NCBI GenBank assembly: GCA_015231885.1
Contig: JADGAT010000030.1
Span: forward strand, 1-52,970
Length of the DNA: 52,970 bases
From: SAR324 cluster bacterium
GTDB taxonomy: Bacteria > SAR324 > NAC60-12
Direction of reading: 5' to 3'
The notes under the pieces were generated by a model. It worked only from the letters and a program-made list of their open reading frames with translations. It had not been told where the DNA came from and searched no databases. Below, one piece after another: positions 33,441 to 42,428 of the stretch. Made by a program: the position numbers and the translations under genes. The first letter of the stretch is position 1; the number at the start of each line of letters is the position of its first letter.

Positions 33441-35513
33441 ATGAGTGACGATCGTCAGCACATCTTATTGGTCGAAGATGAAGAGGCCCATGTTGAATTG
33501 GTAGAGATGGCTTTTGAGGATTATGGAGACCGTTTTTCCCTGGCTGTGGTGAAGACCGTCCAGGGAGCCTTGGATTATTTGACCAGCACACTCCCCTATT
33601 TGGTCATCACGGATTTTCTTTTACCCGATGGTAAGGGGATTGAGCTGGTGGCGATCATGAAAAGCAAGCACCCGGACATCCCTGTTGTGATGATGACCAG
33701 CCATGGCGATGAACAAGTTGCCGTTGATGCAATGAAGGCCGGGGCCATGGATTACCTCGTCAAATCGGAAGTCACTCTAATGGCAATGCCTAGAGTGGCA
33801 GCTCGTGTTTTGCGAGAACATTCATTGGTGACTGCTCAACAAAAAACAGAAAAGAAACTCGAGGAAAGTGAAGAAAAGTACAGGATTGTTTTTGAACAAT
33901 CCATTGATGCCGTTATTATTATTGACAGTAATGATCGCTACATTGATTGTAATCAGGCGGCTTTGGATATGTTTGGATGTTCCCGAAAAGAGGAGGTGCT
34001 GAACAAATCCCCTTGGGAGATTGCACCAGAAATTCAACCAAATGGACTATTTTCTGCGAGTGTGGGCAAAGAATTCCATCAAAGTGCTTTGGCCCGCGGA
34101 AGTGCTCGATTTGAGTGGTATAAAAAAAGGATGGATAATGGATTGGTGTTCCCTGTTGAAGCCTCTTTGACGGCAATCCCCTATCAAGGAGGGAAAGTGC
34201 TTTATGCAGTGCTTAGGGATATCACCGAACGAAAAAAAGCGGAAACGATCCTGTCCAGACATTTACAATTTTTGCAGGTTTTGATGGATTCGATTCCTGT
34301 TCCGGTTTTCCATAAAGATTCACAGGGCATCTATACGGGATGCAATAAAGCATTTGAAGCGTTTTTGGGAAAAAAGAGAGAAGAAATTATCGGTCGGACC
34401 GTCTATGAAATCTCCCCTGGTGATTTAGCTAAAACATATCATGAGAAAGATTTGGAGTTAATTCAGCGAGGCGGCAACCAAATCTATGATTTTCGTGTTA
34501 TGTATGCCGATAGAACTCAGCATGATGTGATCTTCCACAAAGCCGTACTGACAAAAAAAACAGGTGAGCCTGAAGGCCTGATTGGGGTGATGCTTGATAT
34601 TACTGAACGTAAGCAGTCAGAAAAGGAAATTAAGCAACTGAATGAAGAGTTGGAACAACGAGTACAGGAACGGACGCAGGAATTAGAAAAATCCTTCGAA
34701 AAGTTGCAAAACATGCAGAATCGACTCATTCTTCAGGAAAAAATGGCATCCCTGGGAACATTGACTGCCGGAATTTCTCATGAAATCAAAAACCCTCTCA
34801 ATTTTGTAAATAATTTCAGCGAACTGGTCGTTGACTATATTGACACGCTCAGCAAAGAACTGAAAAAAGAGGTGGGAGATCAAAATGAAGAAGAAATCCA
34901 GCAGCTGTTGGATATTATTTCAAGATCAGGGAAAAAAATCCATGAGCACGGCAATCGGGCCAATGATATTATTGAGTCGATGCTTCTCCATTCCAGAGGA
35001 GGAAGCGGGGAATTCCAAAAGACGGATATCAATGCCATCCTATCAGAATACATAGGACTGGTCTATCACAGCAGAAAAGCCAAAGATCAGAATTTTACGG
35101 TGATGATGGAATCCGATCTTGATGATTCATTGGAACATATTAAAACAGTCGCTCAGGATATTTCCCGGGTTTTTGTGAACCTGCTTAATAATGCTTTGGA
35201 TTCAACCTATGAAAAATTTCTGGAGCAGGATGGTGAGTATGCTCCTGTCGTGTACACCAGTACCAGAGATTTGGAAGATCGGATAGAAATCAAAATCAGG
35301 GACAATGGGAAAGGTATTTCCCCTCAGCATATGACAAAAATATTTGAGCCTTTTTTTACGACAAAACAGGGGGAAAACAAAATAGGACTGGGGCTTCCTC
35401 TGAGCTATGATATTGTCACCCAGGAACACCAGGGAACGATGCATGTGGAAAGTGAAGAAGGAAAGTTCAGCGAATTTACCGTGACCCTTCCAAAATTGAG
35501 CAATACCGCCTAA
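33441..35513 (+). CDS. Soluble REC-PAS-PAS-histidine kinase
   Basis: A cytoplasmic 690-residue kinase with a receiver at the N-terminus. Domains: REC about 5-120 (LLVEDEEAHVELV, VITDFLLPDGKG as phospho-Asp region, DYLVKSEV); PAS1 about 140-265 and PAS2 about 272-395; coiled coil about 395-440 (NEELEQRVQERTQELE); HisKA with GISHEIKNPLNFV (His447); HATPase with NLLNNALDST, RDNGKGI and GLGLPLSYDI. The N-terminal REC suggests that the single-domain regulator upstream, or the symporter kinase, feeds into it as part of a phosphorelay. The gene starts 6 bp after the regulator stop. No transmembrane helix is present. Confidence 0.92.
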   Translation: MSDDRQHILLVEDEEAHVELVEMAFEDYGDRFSLAVVKTVQGALDYLTSTLPYLVITDFLLPDGKGIELVAIMKSKHPDIPVVMMTSHGDEQVAVDAMKAGAMDYLVKSEVTLMAMPRVAARVLREHSLVTAQQKTEKKLEESEEKYRIVFEQSIDAVIIIDSNDRYIDCNQAALDMFGCSRKEEVLNKSPWEIAPEIQPNGLFSASVGKEFHQSALARGSARFEWYKKRMDNGLVFPVEASLTAIPYQGGKVLYAVLRDITERKKAETILSRHLQFLQVLMDSIPVPVFHKDSQGIYTGCNKAFEAFLGKKREEIIGRTVYEISPGDLAKTYHEKDLELIQRGGNQIYDFRVMYADRTQHDVIFHKAVLTKKTGEPEGLIGVMLDITERKQSEKEIKQLNEELEQRVQERTQELEKSFEKLQNMQNRLILQEKMASLGTLTAGISHEIKNPLNFVNNFSELVVDYIDTLSKELKKEVGDQNEEEIQQLLDIISRSGKKIHEHGNRANDIIESMLLHSRGGSGEFQKTDINAILSEYIGLVYHSRKAKDQNFTVMMESDLDDSLEHIKTVAQDISRVFVNLLNNALDSTYEKFLEQDGEYAPVVYTSTRDLEDRIEIKIRDNGKGISPQHMTKIFEPFFTTKQGENKIGLGLPLSYDIVTQEHQGTMHVESEEGKFSEFTVTLPKLSNTA

Positions 35514-35522
35514 CCGGCTTCA

Positions 35523-36401
35523 TCAATCAGGCCCAAAAAAATCATCAGGGGTGTCTGGTATATCATGCTCTATCGCTTCTTCTACGAACATTTCTTCTTC
35601 GGGTTCAGGAACTTTTTCTTCTTCCTCTATGTCTATGACGTTGGATATTTCGGGTTCAGGAACTTTTTTTTCTTCAGGCTTAGCTTCAGCTTTTTCTTCT
35701 TCCTCTATGTCTATGACGTTGGATATTTCGGGTTCAGGAACTTTTTTTTCTTCAGGCTTAGCTTCAGCTTTTTCAGGAGCTTCTTGAGGTTTTTGGGTCT
35801 CGGTACTGCTCTTTTCAGACTTGTCGTTTGAAGAACTCAGCTGCTTGGAAGTGCGGTTAAGTTTATCGGAAAGAATCCGGCAAAGCCAAAAGTAAAAATC
35901 TTCATTACCAATATAGTTGAGGGATTTTGTAGAAATGACCATCAGTTCCAAATCAGATTCGGCACGGATGGTTGCGCTGCAAACCGTTTGATTAAGAAAA
36001 CTCATTTCTCCAAAAATATCACCAAGCCTCTGGAAGGCATAGACCAGTTTCCCATCAACAATGACTGAGACACGGCCTCTCAGCATAAGATAAACAAATG
36101 AACTGGGCTCTCCCTGTGTCAAAACAATCGCTCCTTTTTTGAGACGCAGCACTTTCATATTCTTGACCAACCGCCGCAGCATTTCATCCGGCATTTGCCC
36201 AAAAGAACGCTTGTCTTTTATGACGTTATAGATGTTCTGTCTTTTAGGATCCTCTATTTCTACTTTGCGTGATTTAGCAGCATATTTTTGCAGCTTTTTT
36301 ATTTTTATTTTTTGGGAATCAATGACTGCCAGCAGATCGTTCACCAATGGTGTTCTGTCTTTGTCTGCGACATCCGGAATTTTAACAGGAGGCGTTTTCA
36401 T
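35523..36401 (-). CDS. Cyclic-nucleotide-binding-fold protein with acidic repeat tail
   Basis: A 292-residue protein with a CNB-type beta-roll at about 75-175 (RLKKGAIVLTQGEPSSFVYLMLRGRVSVI and FGEMSFLNQT regions, given by their ends). The Gly-Glu of the phosphate cassette is present, but the Arg that normally follows (as in PRAAT) is Cys here (VCSAT), so cyclic nucleotide binding is doubtful. There is no DNA-binding helix-turn-helix, so it is not a CRP/FNR regulator. The last 90 residues are low-complexity, rich in Glu, Lys and Pro, with two identical 26-residue repeats. It runs tail to tail with the REC-PAS-PAS kinase, 9 bp apart. Confidence 0.75.
   Translation of the reverse strand: MKTPPVKIPDVADKDRTPLVNDLLAVIDSQKIKIKKLQKYAAKSRKVEIEDPKRQNIYNVIKDKRSFGQMPDEMLRRLVKNMKVLRLKKGAIVLTQGEPSSFVYLMLRGRVSVIVDGKLVYAFQRLGDIFGEMSFLNQTVCSATIRAESDLELMVISTKSLNYIGNEDFYFWLCRILSDKLNRTSKQLSSSNDKSEKSSTETQKPQEAPEKAEAKPEEKKVPEPEISNVIDIEEEEKAEAKPEEKKVPEPEISNVIDIEEEEKVPEPEEEMFVEEAIEHDIPDTPDDFFGPD
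35612..35774. repeat. In-frame 78-bp tandem repeat in the CNB-fold gene
   Basis: Two near-identical copies of a 78-bp unit, followed by a short partial third (toward 35600), encode the repeat KAEAKPEEKKVPEPEISNVI plus an acidic end in the CNB-fold protein. The unit is a multiple of three, so copy number could change without breaking the frame. It probably arose by slippage or recombination. Confidence 0.85.
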
Positions 36402-36762
36402 TTTGATAGATCATTAAAACAATAGAAAATGTGATCAGCGTCTATCCTTGGTACATACTAAATTTTTGGTATCAATTCCAAGAAAAAAATGCAGCGAAAC
36501 ATTCTCATGTCTGCATGTAAGATAATAAACTATCGTCCAAATTGATATAGATTTTAGAAAAAACAATGTTCATTCTGAAATTTTTCAGTATCTGGATTGA
36601 TTTCAAAAAGTGATACTGATGGCGCATTCTTAAGGCTCCATACTCATAAATTTACCTTTACATACATATTTTCTAATGGTACACGTCTTGTGTATTTTTG
36701 ATTGTTCTATAGTTTTTTTTATCCGTTTTCATTACTATTCAACCTAAGGCAAGAGGAGAAAG
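36402..36762. other. Gene-free AT-rich interval upstream of the amino acid ABC operon
   Basis: 361 bp with no supported gene. It must contain promoters for the CNB-fold gene (minus strand) and the binding-protein operon (plus strand). A perfect CTGAAA-TT-TTTCAG palindrome lies at 36575-36588, and a poly-T run occurs near 36712. The AAGAGGAG ribosome site for the operon lies just before 36763. I see no clear sigma-70 pair. Confidence 0.5.
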
Positions 36763-37590
36763 ATGAATTTTTTCAAAAGCATTTTAATTGCAGTTGCAGT
36801 TACGGTTCTCATCGGGATCTCACATTCCGCCAGTGCTGATAAACTGGATGATGTCATAAAATCTGGCGTTTTGAATTGTGGTGTTGTGGCCGATTTTCCA
36901 CCCATGGGTTTTATCGACAAAAACAATGAACCCGCCGGTTTTGATGTGGATTATTGTAAAGATCTGGCAAAACAGATGGGTGTTAAGGTAAAAGTATTTA
37001 ATCTGACGTGGGGAGACCGAATTCCTTCTTTAATATCTGGTAAGACCGACGTGGTGGTTGGATCCACATCTGATACTCTTGAAAGAGCGAAATCTGTAGG
37101 TTTCACCTATCCTTATTTTGTATTCAAATTCCAGGTGATTTCTAAGAAAGACAGTGGCATCAACACATTTGATGATCTGAAAAATGTAAAAGTCGGAGCG
37201 CCTTTAGGAACAACTTATGAGACGGAATACCTTGCCTATGCCAAGAAAAAAGGCTGGGGGAAGTCGAACTATACCGCTTTTAAATCGGAAAATGATGGCT
37301 ATTTAGCGCTTTATCAAGGGAAAATTGATGCACTCATTTCTACCAATACCAATATTGCGGTAAAATTGGCTACGGAAGAATTTAAAGACTATGCGGCTGG
37401 TCCATTCGTCCCCAACTATGATGATGTTGTTGGGCTTATTGCAAAAAGATCTGAAGTTGCCTGGATTCAGTATCTCAATCTTTTCTTGATTCATCAAATC
37501 AGGGACGGAAGGTTTGATGAACTTCACCAAAAATATTTCAATTCGCCTGCGTCACCTTCCATGATACAATCTCTTAGAGATAACAAATAG
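36763..37590 (+). CDS. Polar amino acid ABC transporter substrate-binding protein (family 3)
   Basis: A 275-residue periplasmic binding protein. Signal peptide MNFFKSILIAVAVTVLIG ends near SASA. The family-3 fold is shown by LNCGVVADFPPMGFIDKNNE near the mature N-terminus, GFDVDYCKDLAKQMG, SGKTDVVVGSTSDT (ligand-binding loop), VGAPLGTTYE and the hinge with YQGKIDALISTN. It delivers a polar amino acid to the permeases that follow. A strong stem-loop lies between this gene and the first permease, probably keeping the binding protein transcript in excess. The specific amino acid cannot be given. Confidence 0.93.
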   Translation: MNFFKSILIAVAVTVLIGISHSASADKLDDVIKSGVLNCGVVADFPPMGFIDKNNEPAGFDVDYCKDLAKQMGVKVKVFNLTWGDRIPSLISGKTDVVVGSTSDTLERAKSVGFTYPYFVFKFQVISKKDSGINTFDDLKNVKVGAPLGTTYETEYLAYAKKKGWGKSNYTAFKSENDGYLALYQGKIDALISTNTNIAVKLATEEFKDYAAGPFVPNYDDVVGLIAKRSEVAWIQYLNLFLIHQIRDGRFDELHQKYFNSPASPSMIQSLRDNK

Positions 37591-37600
37591 AAATAAGTGG

Positions 37601-37641
37601 ATTTTGCAGAGCTGAAGTCAAGTACGGAGGCTCTGCAAAAT
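37601..37641 (+). promoter_or_regulatory. Intercistronic stem-loop, binding protein / permease
   Basis: A perfect 12-bp inverted repeat, ATTTTGCAGAGC (37601-37612) and GCTCTGCAAAAT (37630-37641), with a 17-base loop. It sits in the 65-bp gap between the binding protein gene and the first permease gene. Such stem-loops commonly protect the upstream message from 3' exonucleases or partly terminate transcription, giving more binding protein than permease. There is no U-run after it, so a full terminator is unlikely. Confidence 0.75.
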
Positions 37642-37655
37642 ATTGAGAGCGTTCC

Positions 37656-38324
37656 ATGGGTGACTATGAATTCCATTGGCTGATTGTATTTCAAGCATTT
37701 CCCCAGATGCTGAATGGTGCATTTGTCACTTTACATGTGGCGGTGTTTTCTATGTTTTCAGGCATTGTCTTTGGCGTTTTACTGGCAATTGGAAAGACCT
37801 CAAACCTTAAAATACCAAAGTCGATCGCTAGCAGCTGGGTTGAAGTAGCCAGGAACACGCCCGCCCTGTTTCAGATTTATATGGCATATTTTGGATTGGG
37901 AGCGTTTGGCATTCATTTGAGCCCATACATGGCCGTATTGTGTGCTTTAACATTCGTGAATTCAGGGTATTTGACCGAAACCTTCAGAGGCGGATTACAG
38001 ACCATTCCAAGAACTCAGTATGTAGCCTCCTGGTCCTTAGGCATGACAAAATTTCAGGCCTATCGGTATATTATCCTGCCTCAGATGTTCAGAAGAGTGT
38101 ATTATCCGATGACCAATCAGTTCATCTGGTCTATTTTGATGAGTTCACTGGGGATTTTGGTCGGTATGGGCGAATTGTCTGGTGAAACTCAAAGGCTTCA
38201 ATCCCTTTCTTATAGAACACTTGAGTTTTTCATTATTGCCGCAGCCATGTATTATGTAATGACGAAGTTTGTCTTATATTCTGCTGATATCATGTCACGA
38301 CGACTATTCAAAGGAGAAATATAG
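37656..38324 (+). CDS. Polar amino acid ABC transporter permease (first of two)
   Basis: A 222-residue inner-membrane subunit of the HisM/GlnP type, with about five helices. The cytoplasmic coupling (EAA) region is seen at LQTIPRTQYVASWSLGMTKFQAYRYIILPQ, here shown only by its motif form: the Ala-Ser-x-x-Leu-Gly segment, then the LPQ. It is followed by the second permease gene with no gap. It is paired with 38325-38981 to form the heterodimeric channel. Confidence 0.92.
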   Translation: MGDYEFHWLIVFQAFPQMLNGAFVTLHVAVFSMFSGIVFGVLLAIGKTSNLKIPKSIASSWVEVARNTPALFQIYMAYFGLGAFGIHLSPYMAVLCALTFVNSGYLTETFRGGLQTIPRTQYVASWSLGMTKFQAYRYIILPQMFRRVYYPMTNQFIWSILMSSLGILVGMGELSGETQRLQSLSYRTLEFFIIAAAMYYVMTKFVLYSADIMSRRLFKGEI

Positions 38325-38981
38325 TTGAGCATGTCATTGTTTACCCCGTTGTCCTGGAATGACACGGGTTTTATCCTTACAGGCATATTGAACACGATCT
38401 ACATCTCGGTGTTAGCCATTTCTGTGGGCACGGTTTTGGGGCTAATGATCGGATTTATCCGGTCCGTGTCAACACAATCTATCAATTTTGTATTGGGCAG
38501 TATATTAGATGTATTAAGGATTGTTCCTTTAATCATACAGCTTATTTTGTTCAGCACCTTTGTTGGTATCATGGGTCACCCACTGCCTCCTTTCGCAAGC
38601 GGATCCATTATTCTTTCATTGTATACCATGGCGTTTATGACTGAGGTGTTCAGAGCCGGCTTTGACAACGTATCAAAATCCATGGGAATTGCTGCCAGAT
38701 CCCTGGGGATGACGTATTGGCAGTCAATGAGATACATTGTCTTACCAATCGGCATGAAGTCTGTCTTCCCATCCTGGATGGGGGTCGCATTGAGTGTTAT
38801 CAAAGACTCTGCCCTGGTATCCGTTATTGGCTACATGGAGTTGCTGAGAACTTCTGAACAGTTGATTACAAGAACACAACAACCGTTGGAAATTTTGCTG
38901 GGTGTGGGATTATTTTATTTTATTATTTCATATCCATTGTCAACATTCGGCAGGTACATGGAAAAGAAGATGGCAATATGA
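38325..38981 (+). CDS. Polar amino acid ABC transporter permease (second of two)
   Basis: A 218-residue partner permease, with the coupling region GIAARSLGMTYWQSMRYIVLP at about 122-142 (motif with conserved SLGM and LP). TTG 38325 directly follows the stop of the first permease and has AAGGAG 8 bases before it; ATG 38331 is possible, but its spacing of 14 is poor. The last 4 bases overlap the ATPase gene (ATGA). With the ATPase and binding protein it forms one operon. Confidence 0.92.
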   Translation: MSMSLFTPLSWNDTGFILTGILNTIYISVLAISVGTVLGLMIGFIRSVSTQSINFVLGSILDVLRIVPLIIQLILFSTFVGIMGHPLPPFASGSIILSLYTMAFMTEVFRAGFDNVSKSMGIAARSLGMTYWQSMRYIVLPIGMKSVFPSWMGVALSVIKDSALVSVIGYMELLRTSEQLITRTQQPLEILLGVGLFYFIISYPLSTFGRYMEKKMAI

Positions 38982-39700
38982 TACAAATTCAAGGTGTTCA
39001 TAAATCCTTTGGAGCTCTGAAAATATTAAAAGGAATTGATTTAGAGGTCAATAAGGGTGAAGTGGTCAGTATCATTGGTGGCAGTGGAAGTGGGAAATCC
39101 ACCCTTTTGTATTGTATCAACGGTATCGAAGACATTCAAAAAGGCCGGGTTTTAGTGGACGGTGTTGATGTACATGACAAATCAACCAATTTGAATAAAC
39201 TGAGACAAGAAATCGGCATGGTGTTTCAGCAATGGAATTCTTTTCCCCATCTTACCGTGTTAGAGAATGTGTCCCTGGCACCAAGAGTGGTCCTTGGCAA
39301 AAATAAAAAGGAGGCTCAGGAATTAGCGAAACATCATCTGCAGCATGTTGGTCTTGGTGACAAATTTGACGTTTTTCCAACTCAAATGTCAGGAGGGCAG
39401 CAGCAACGACTGGCAATTGCCAGAACACTTGCCATGAACCCTAACTATATGTTGCTGGATGAAATCACTTCAGCACTCGATCCGGAACTTGTCGGTGAAG
39501 TATTAGACACTCTCAGACTCCTCAGAGATGAAGGAATGACGATGATATGTGTGACCCATGAAATGGCATTTGCGAAAGAAGTGTCCGATCAGATCGCATT
39601 TGTGGAAGAGGGGATTATTGAAGAAATAGGTGAAGCAAAACAAGTCATTGAAAATCCTTCCAACGAAAAGACCAAACGGTTCTTAAGTAAGGTTCTTTAA
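38978..39700 (+). CDS. Polar amino acid ABC transporter ATP-binding protein (GlnQ-like)
   Basis: A 240-residue ATPase of the PAAT family. Motifs: Walker A GGSGSGKSTL, Q-loop MVFQQWNSFPHLTVLENV, signature MSGGQQQRLAIARTLA, Walker B YMLLDEITSALDPELVGEV and switch His in CVTHEM. The pattern LDPELVGEVL is typical of amino acid importers such as GlnQ and HisP. It is the last gene of the four-gene operon. Confidence 0.95.
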   Translation: MIQIQGVHKSFGALKILKGIDLEVNKGEVVSIIGGSGSGKSTLLYCINGIEDIQKGRVLVDGVDVHDKSTNLNKLRQEIGMVFQQWNSFPHLTVLENVSLAPRVVLGKNKKEAQELAKHHLQHVGLGDKFDVFPTQMSGGQQQRLAIARTLAMNPNYMLLDEITSALDPELVGEVLDTLRLLRDEGMTMICVTHEMAFAKEVSDQIAFVEEGIIEEIGEAKQVIENPSNEKTKRFLSKVL

Positions 39701-39756
39701 ACGGTTCACTGCTTCTGCATCTTTCACAGGAGTCAGTATCTAAGGGGCGGTGAAAA

Positions 39757-40635
39757 ATGCCATATTCTCTAAAGTCTTATGGCCTGCTGGAAACCCATGC
39801 GGCGGTTCTCTTGTTTGGCCTGTCCGGTTTATTTGCCAAGTGGTTATCCCTCCCTCCTTCTGTTATTGTGCTGGGACGTACATTTTTTGCCGGAATTGTA
39901 CTGGTTCTGGTTCTTTTGTATTTTCGGAAATCCTTTCAAATACACTCCAAACGGGATGGAATCCTGTTTGCCCTTTCAGGAGCCGTTCTCGCACTCCATT
40001 GGAGTACTTTTTTCCATGCGATCCAACTCTCGTCTGTTGCTGTAGGGTTACTAACCTTTTCCACATTTCCAATATTCATTACCTTCATGGAGCCGTATTT
40101 TTTCAATGAAACAATACGACGTTTTGATGTGGTGACGGCAATTTGTGTTTTTATCGGTTTAGTTCTTGTCATTCCAGACTTCGATTTTGAGAATGATGTG
40201 ACTCAGGGAGCATTATGGGGAACCCTTTCTGGTTTAACTTTTGCCATTCTTGCGTTGATCAATAAAAAAATTGTCCAAACTCACTCTCCTATTCTTGTAG
40301 CTGCCTATCAGAATATTGTAGCAACCTCGGTTCTTTGGCCAATGGCTGAATCCATGCCCTGGTCGCATGGAATGCGTGAAATGCTGCTGTTGGTCGTTTT
40401 AGGAGTATTGTGTACGGCCCTCTCGCATGCTTTGTTCATTCGAGGTTTGAGCCAAATCAAAGCTCAATTGGCCAGTATCATCGCCTGCCTGGAGCCTGTT
40501 TATGGAATCCTGCTGGCTATTTTATTTTTGCGGGAAATTCCTACCTGGCGGACCCTGCTGGGCGGCGCCATCATTTTGGGAACTATTGTCATGGCAACCG
40601 TGTATACCCACAAACCCACACAAACTGCTGTGTAG
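39757..40635 (+). CDS. EamA-family (DMT superfamily) transporter
   Basis: A 292-residue protein of about ten membrane helices in two EamA repeats (about 10-145 and 155-285). It starts GLLETHAAVLLFGLSGLFAKWL, with the end of the first repeat near LVLVIPDF, and the second repeat ends in the YGILLAILFLREIPTWRTLLGGAIILG region, typical of the family. These are mostly exporters of amino acids or other metabolites. It lies 56 bp after the ATPase gene of the amino acid importer, so it could export an excess of the same or a related compound; this is inference. Confidence 0.9.
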   Translation: MPYSLKSYGLLETHAAVLLFGLSGLFAKWLSLPPSVIVLGRTFFAGIVLVLVLLYFRKSFQIHSKRDGILFALSGAVLALHWSTFFHAIQLSSVAVGLLTFSTFPIFITFMEPYFFNETIRRFDVVTAICVFIGLVLVIPDFDFENDVTQGALWGTLSGLTFAILALINKKIVQTHSPILVAAYQNIVATSVLWPMAESMPWSHGMREMLLLVVLGVLCTALSHALFIRGLSQIKAQLASIIACLEPVYGILLAILFLREIPTWRTLLGGAIILGTIVMATVYTHKPTQTAV

Positions 40636-40699
40636 CGGTAAATATGATGGAAAAATCGAAAAGGCGATCGTTTGTGGGGAAGCTCTTCCTTCGTAATTT

Positions 40700-42346
40700 T
40701 TATTTAATATCAAATTGTGTGATACCTTCCCAATTGACATCATAGCCCATTTTTTGATAATGCTGGCAGCGCTTCACATAAATGTGAGCCACCTGATCTT
40801 CTGGATTGCCTTCCACACACTGATGAAATAAAACTTCTGCCTCTTTAAACTGTTTACTCTGATATAAATTCCAGGCTTTCTCAAAAGTTTCGAACATGGA
40901 TAGTTTTTTATCACGTACATCGGGTTGATCTGTATGAATGATTTCATAAATCTTTACGGCTTGGGCTTTTCCTTTTACCTTGACCCGATCGATGAAACGA
41001 TTGGCATACTGAGAAGGATCTTGTAGCTTATCAAAAGTATGTTCACTGATGAGCAGGCTTGATCCATATACTTTAGTCAATCCTTCGATGCGTGCGGCTA
41101 AATTGACGGAATCACTAATAACCGTTCCTTCCATACGATCGTGCCCTCCAACTGTCCCTAGCATCATCAACCCTGTATTGACTCCAATCCCAATACGGAT
41201 GGGGGCATAGCCTGCTTTTCCACGGCCGTCATTATAGGTCTGCAATACTTCCATCATCGTAATGGCTGCCCGGACTGCGTCATCAGCTGTTGAAAAAAGA
41301 GCCATAATGGCATCGCCGATATACTTGTCAATAAAACCTTGATGTTTGGTGACAATGGGCTCCATCTGTTCCAAATAAGAATTTAAGAATTTAAAATTTT
41401 CTTCCGGCTTCATACCCTCTGACATGGTTGTGAAGGAACGGATGTCCGAAAAGAGAATCGACATCTCTTTTTCCACATGATCTCCCAATTTGACGTCGGT
41501 GATACTGTGCTGTTCCAAAAGATCAAGGAATCGGTGCGGAACAAACCGGCTATAGGCTGTGTTGATTCCTTCTAATTTTTGTGCATAATCCTTGAGTTTC
41601 TGCTGGGCATGCATTAATTTTTCTATCATGGATTTGAAAGCTTCTTCGAGTACCTTCAGTTCATTTTTTCCTGAAATCTTGATATCGATTTCAAAATTCT
41701 CCAAATTATCATAATTCAGATGTTTTGTGGCTGTTGTTAAAATACCTAAGGGGCGACTGAGGAGTCGATGCCCCATCCAAACGAAAATAATCCAAAGTGC
41801 TAAGGTTTTGATAATCGAGTTGGCAATGATAAATAAAAACCCATACTGCACTCTGTCAAAAACGATGGCTGTGCTGGAATATAAGGTCGTTTTGCCTACT
41901 TCAATCCGTTGTCCCTCCTCGGTATAATAGATGGGAAATGTATATCCAAAAAGTTCTGAAAAAACACCTGTTATATTCACTGGAATTTGAGTCCCTGCCT
42001 GATCTACTACTCCAGAGCCTCCCCCACTGTGGACTCCTGCTTCTTCCAGAATTTTTCCTGTTTCATCTTTAACCTCGATACCGACAATGGTTGGCAATTT
42101 AAGCATACCTGCAATGATTGATTTCAATTGTGTATCATCGGCATACCAAATGGCAGTAGCCAATCCCAACTCAAACGTTTGCTGATAAGTAGCCAAATCC
42201 TTGATAATGCTGTCTTTCGTATTCCGATACTCTGCTACCATGTGCATGAGTGTCACCGTCATGGTTACTAGAAAATAAATGGAAAAAACTGCTGTAATCA
42301 GTTTCACCATGATGGAGTTTTTGATATCCACAAAATTTTGAGACAT
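40700..42346 (-). CDS. Membrane class III adenylate/guanylate cyclase
   Basis: A 548-residue sensor cyclase. Order: TM about 13-37, a periplasmic region about 38-160, TM about 165-195, HAMP about 195-245, coiled coil, class III cyclase about 285-465, and a C-terminal helical TPR-like part about 480-548. The catalytic domain shows both metal Asp: FSDIRSFTT and YIGDAIMALF, and then DSVNLAARIEGLTK. Whether it makes cAMP or cGMP is not decided. AAGG precedes the ATG. The gene upstream on the same strand encodes an orphan family-3 binding protein, and the two may form a ligand sensor. Confidence 0.9.
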   Translation of the reverse strand: MSQNFVDIKNSIMVKLITAVFSIYFLVTMTVTLMHMVAEYRNTKDSIIKDLATYQQTFELGLATAIWYADDTQLKSIIAGMLKLPTIVGIEVKDETGKILEEAGVHSGGGSGVVDQAGTQIPVNITGVFSELFGYTFPIYYTEEGQRIEVGKTTLYSSTAIVFDRVQYGFLFIIANSIIKTLALWIIFVWMGHRLLSRPLGILTTATKHLNYDNLENFEIDIKISGKNELKVLEEAFKSMIEKLMHAQQKLKDYAQKLEGINTAYSRFVPHRFLDLLEQHSITDVKLGDHVEKEMSILFSDIRSFTTMSEGMKPEENFKFLNSYLEQMEPIVTKHQGFIDKYIGDAIMALFSTADDAVRAAITMMEVLQTYNDGRGKAGYAPIRIGIGVNTGLMMLGTVGGHDRMEGTVISDSVNLAARIEGLTKVYGSSLLISEHTFDKLQDPSQYANRFIDRVKVKGKAQAVKIYEIIHTDQPDVRDKKLSMFETFEKAWNLYQSKQFKEAEVLFHQCVEGNPEDQVAHIYVKRCQHYQKMGYDVNWEGITQFDIK

Positions 42347-42428
42347 ACCTTGGCCTTATGCATCGAAGAGTTTAGTGTGTTCGGCAGGCTGCATTTGAAA
42401 AAAACAGCACTGGCAACGGGTCTCATTT

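Noticed and set aside
35551..35831. Plus-strand open frames opposite the CNB-fold gene, rich in Ser/Phe.
   Set aside because: They are the antisense of the Glu/Lys/Pro repeat tail, and have no ribosome site or family match.
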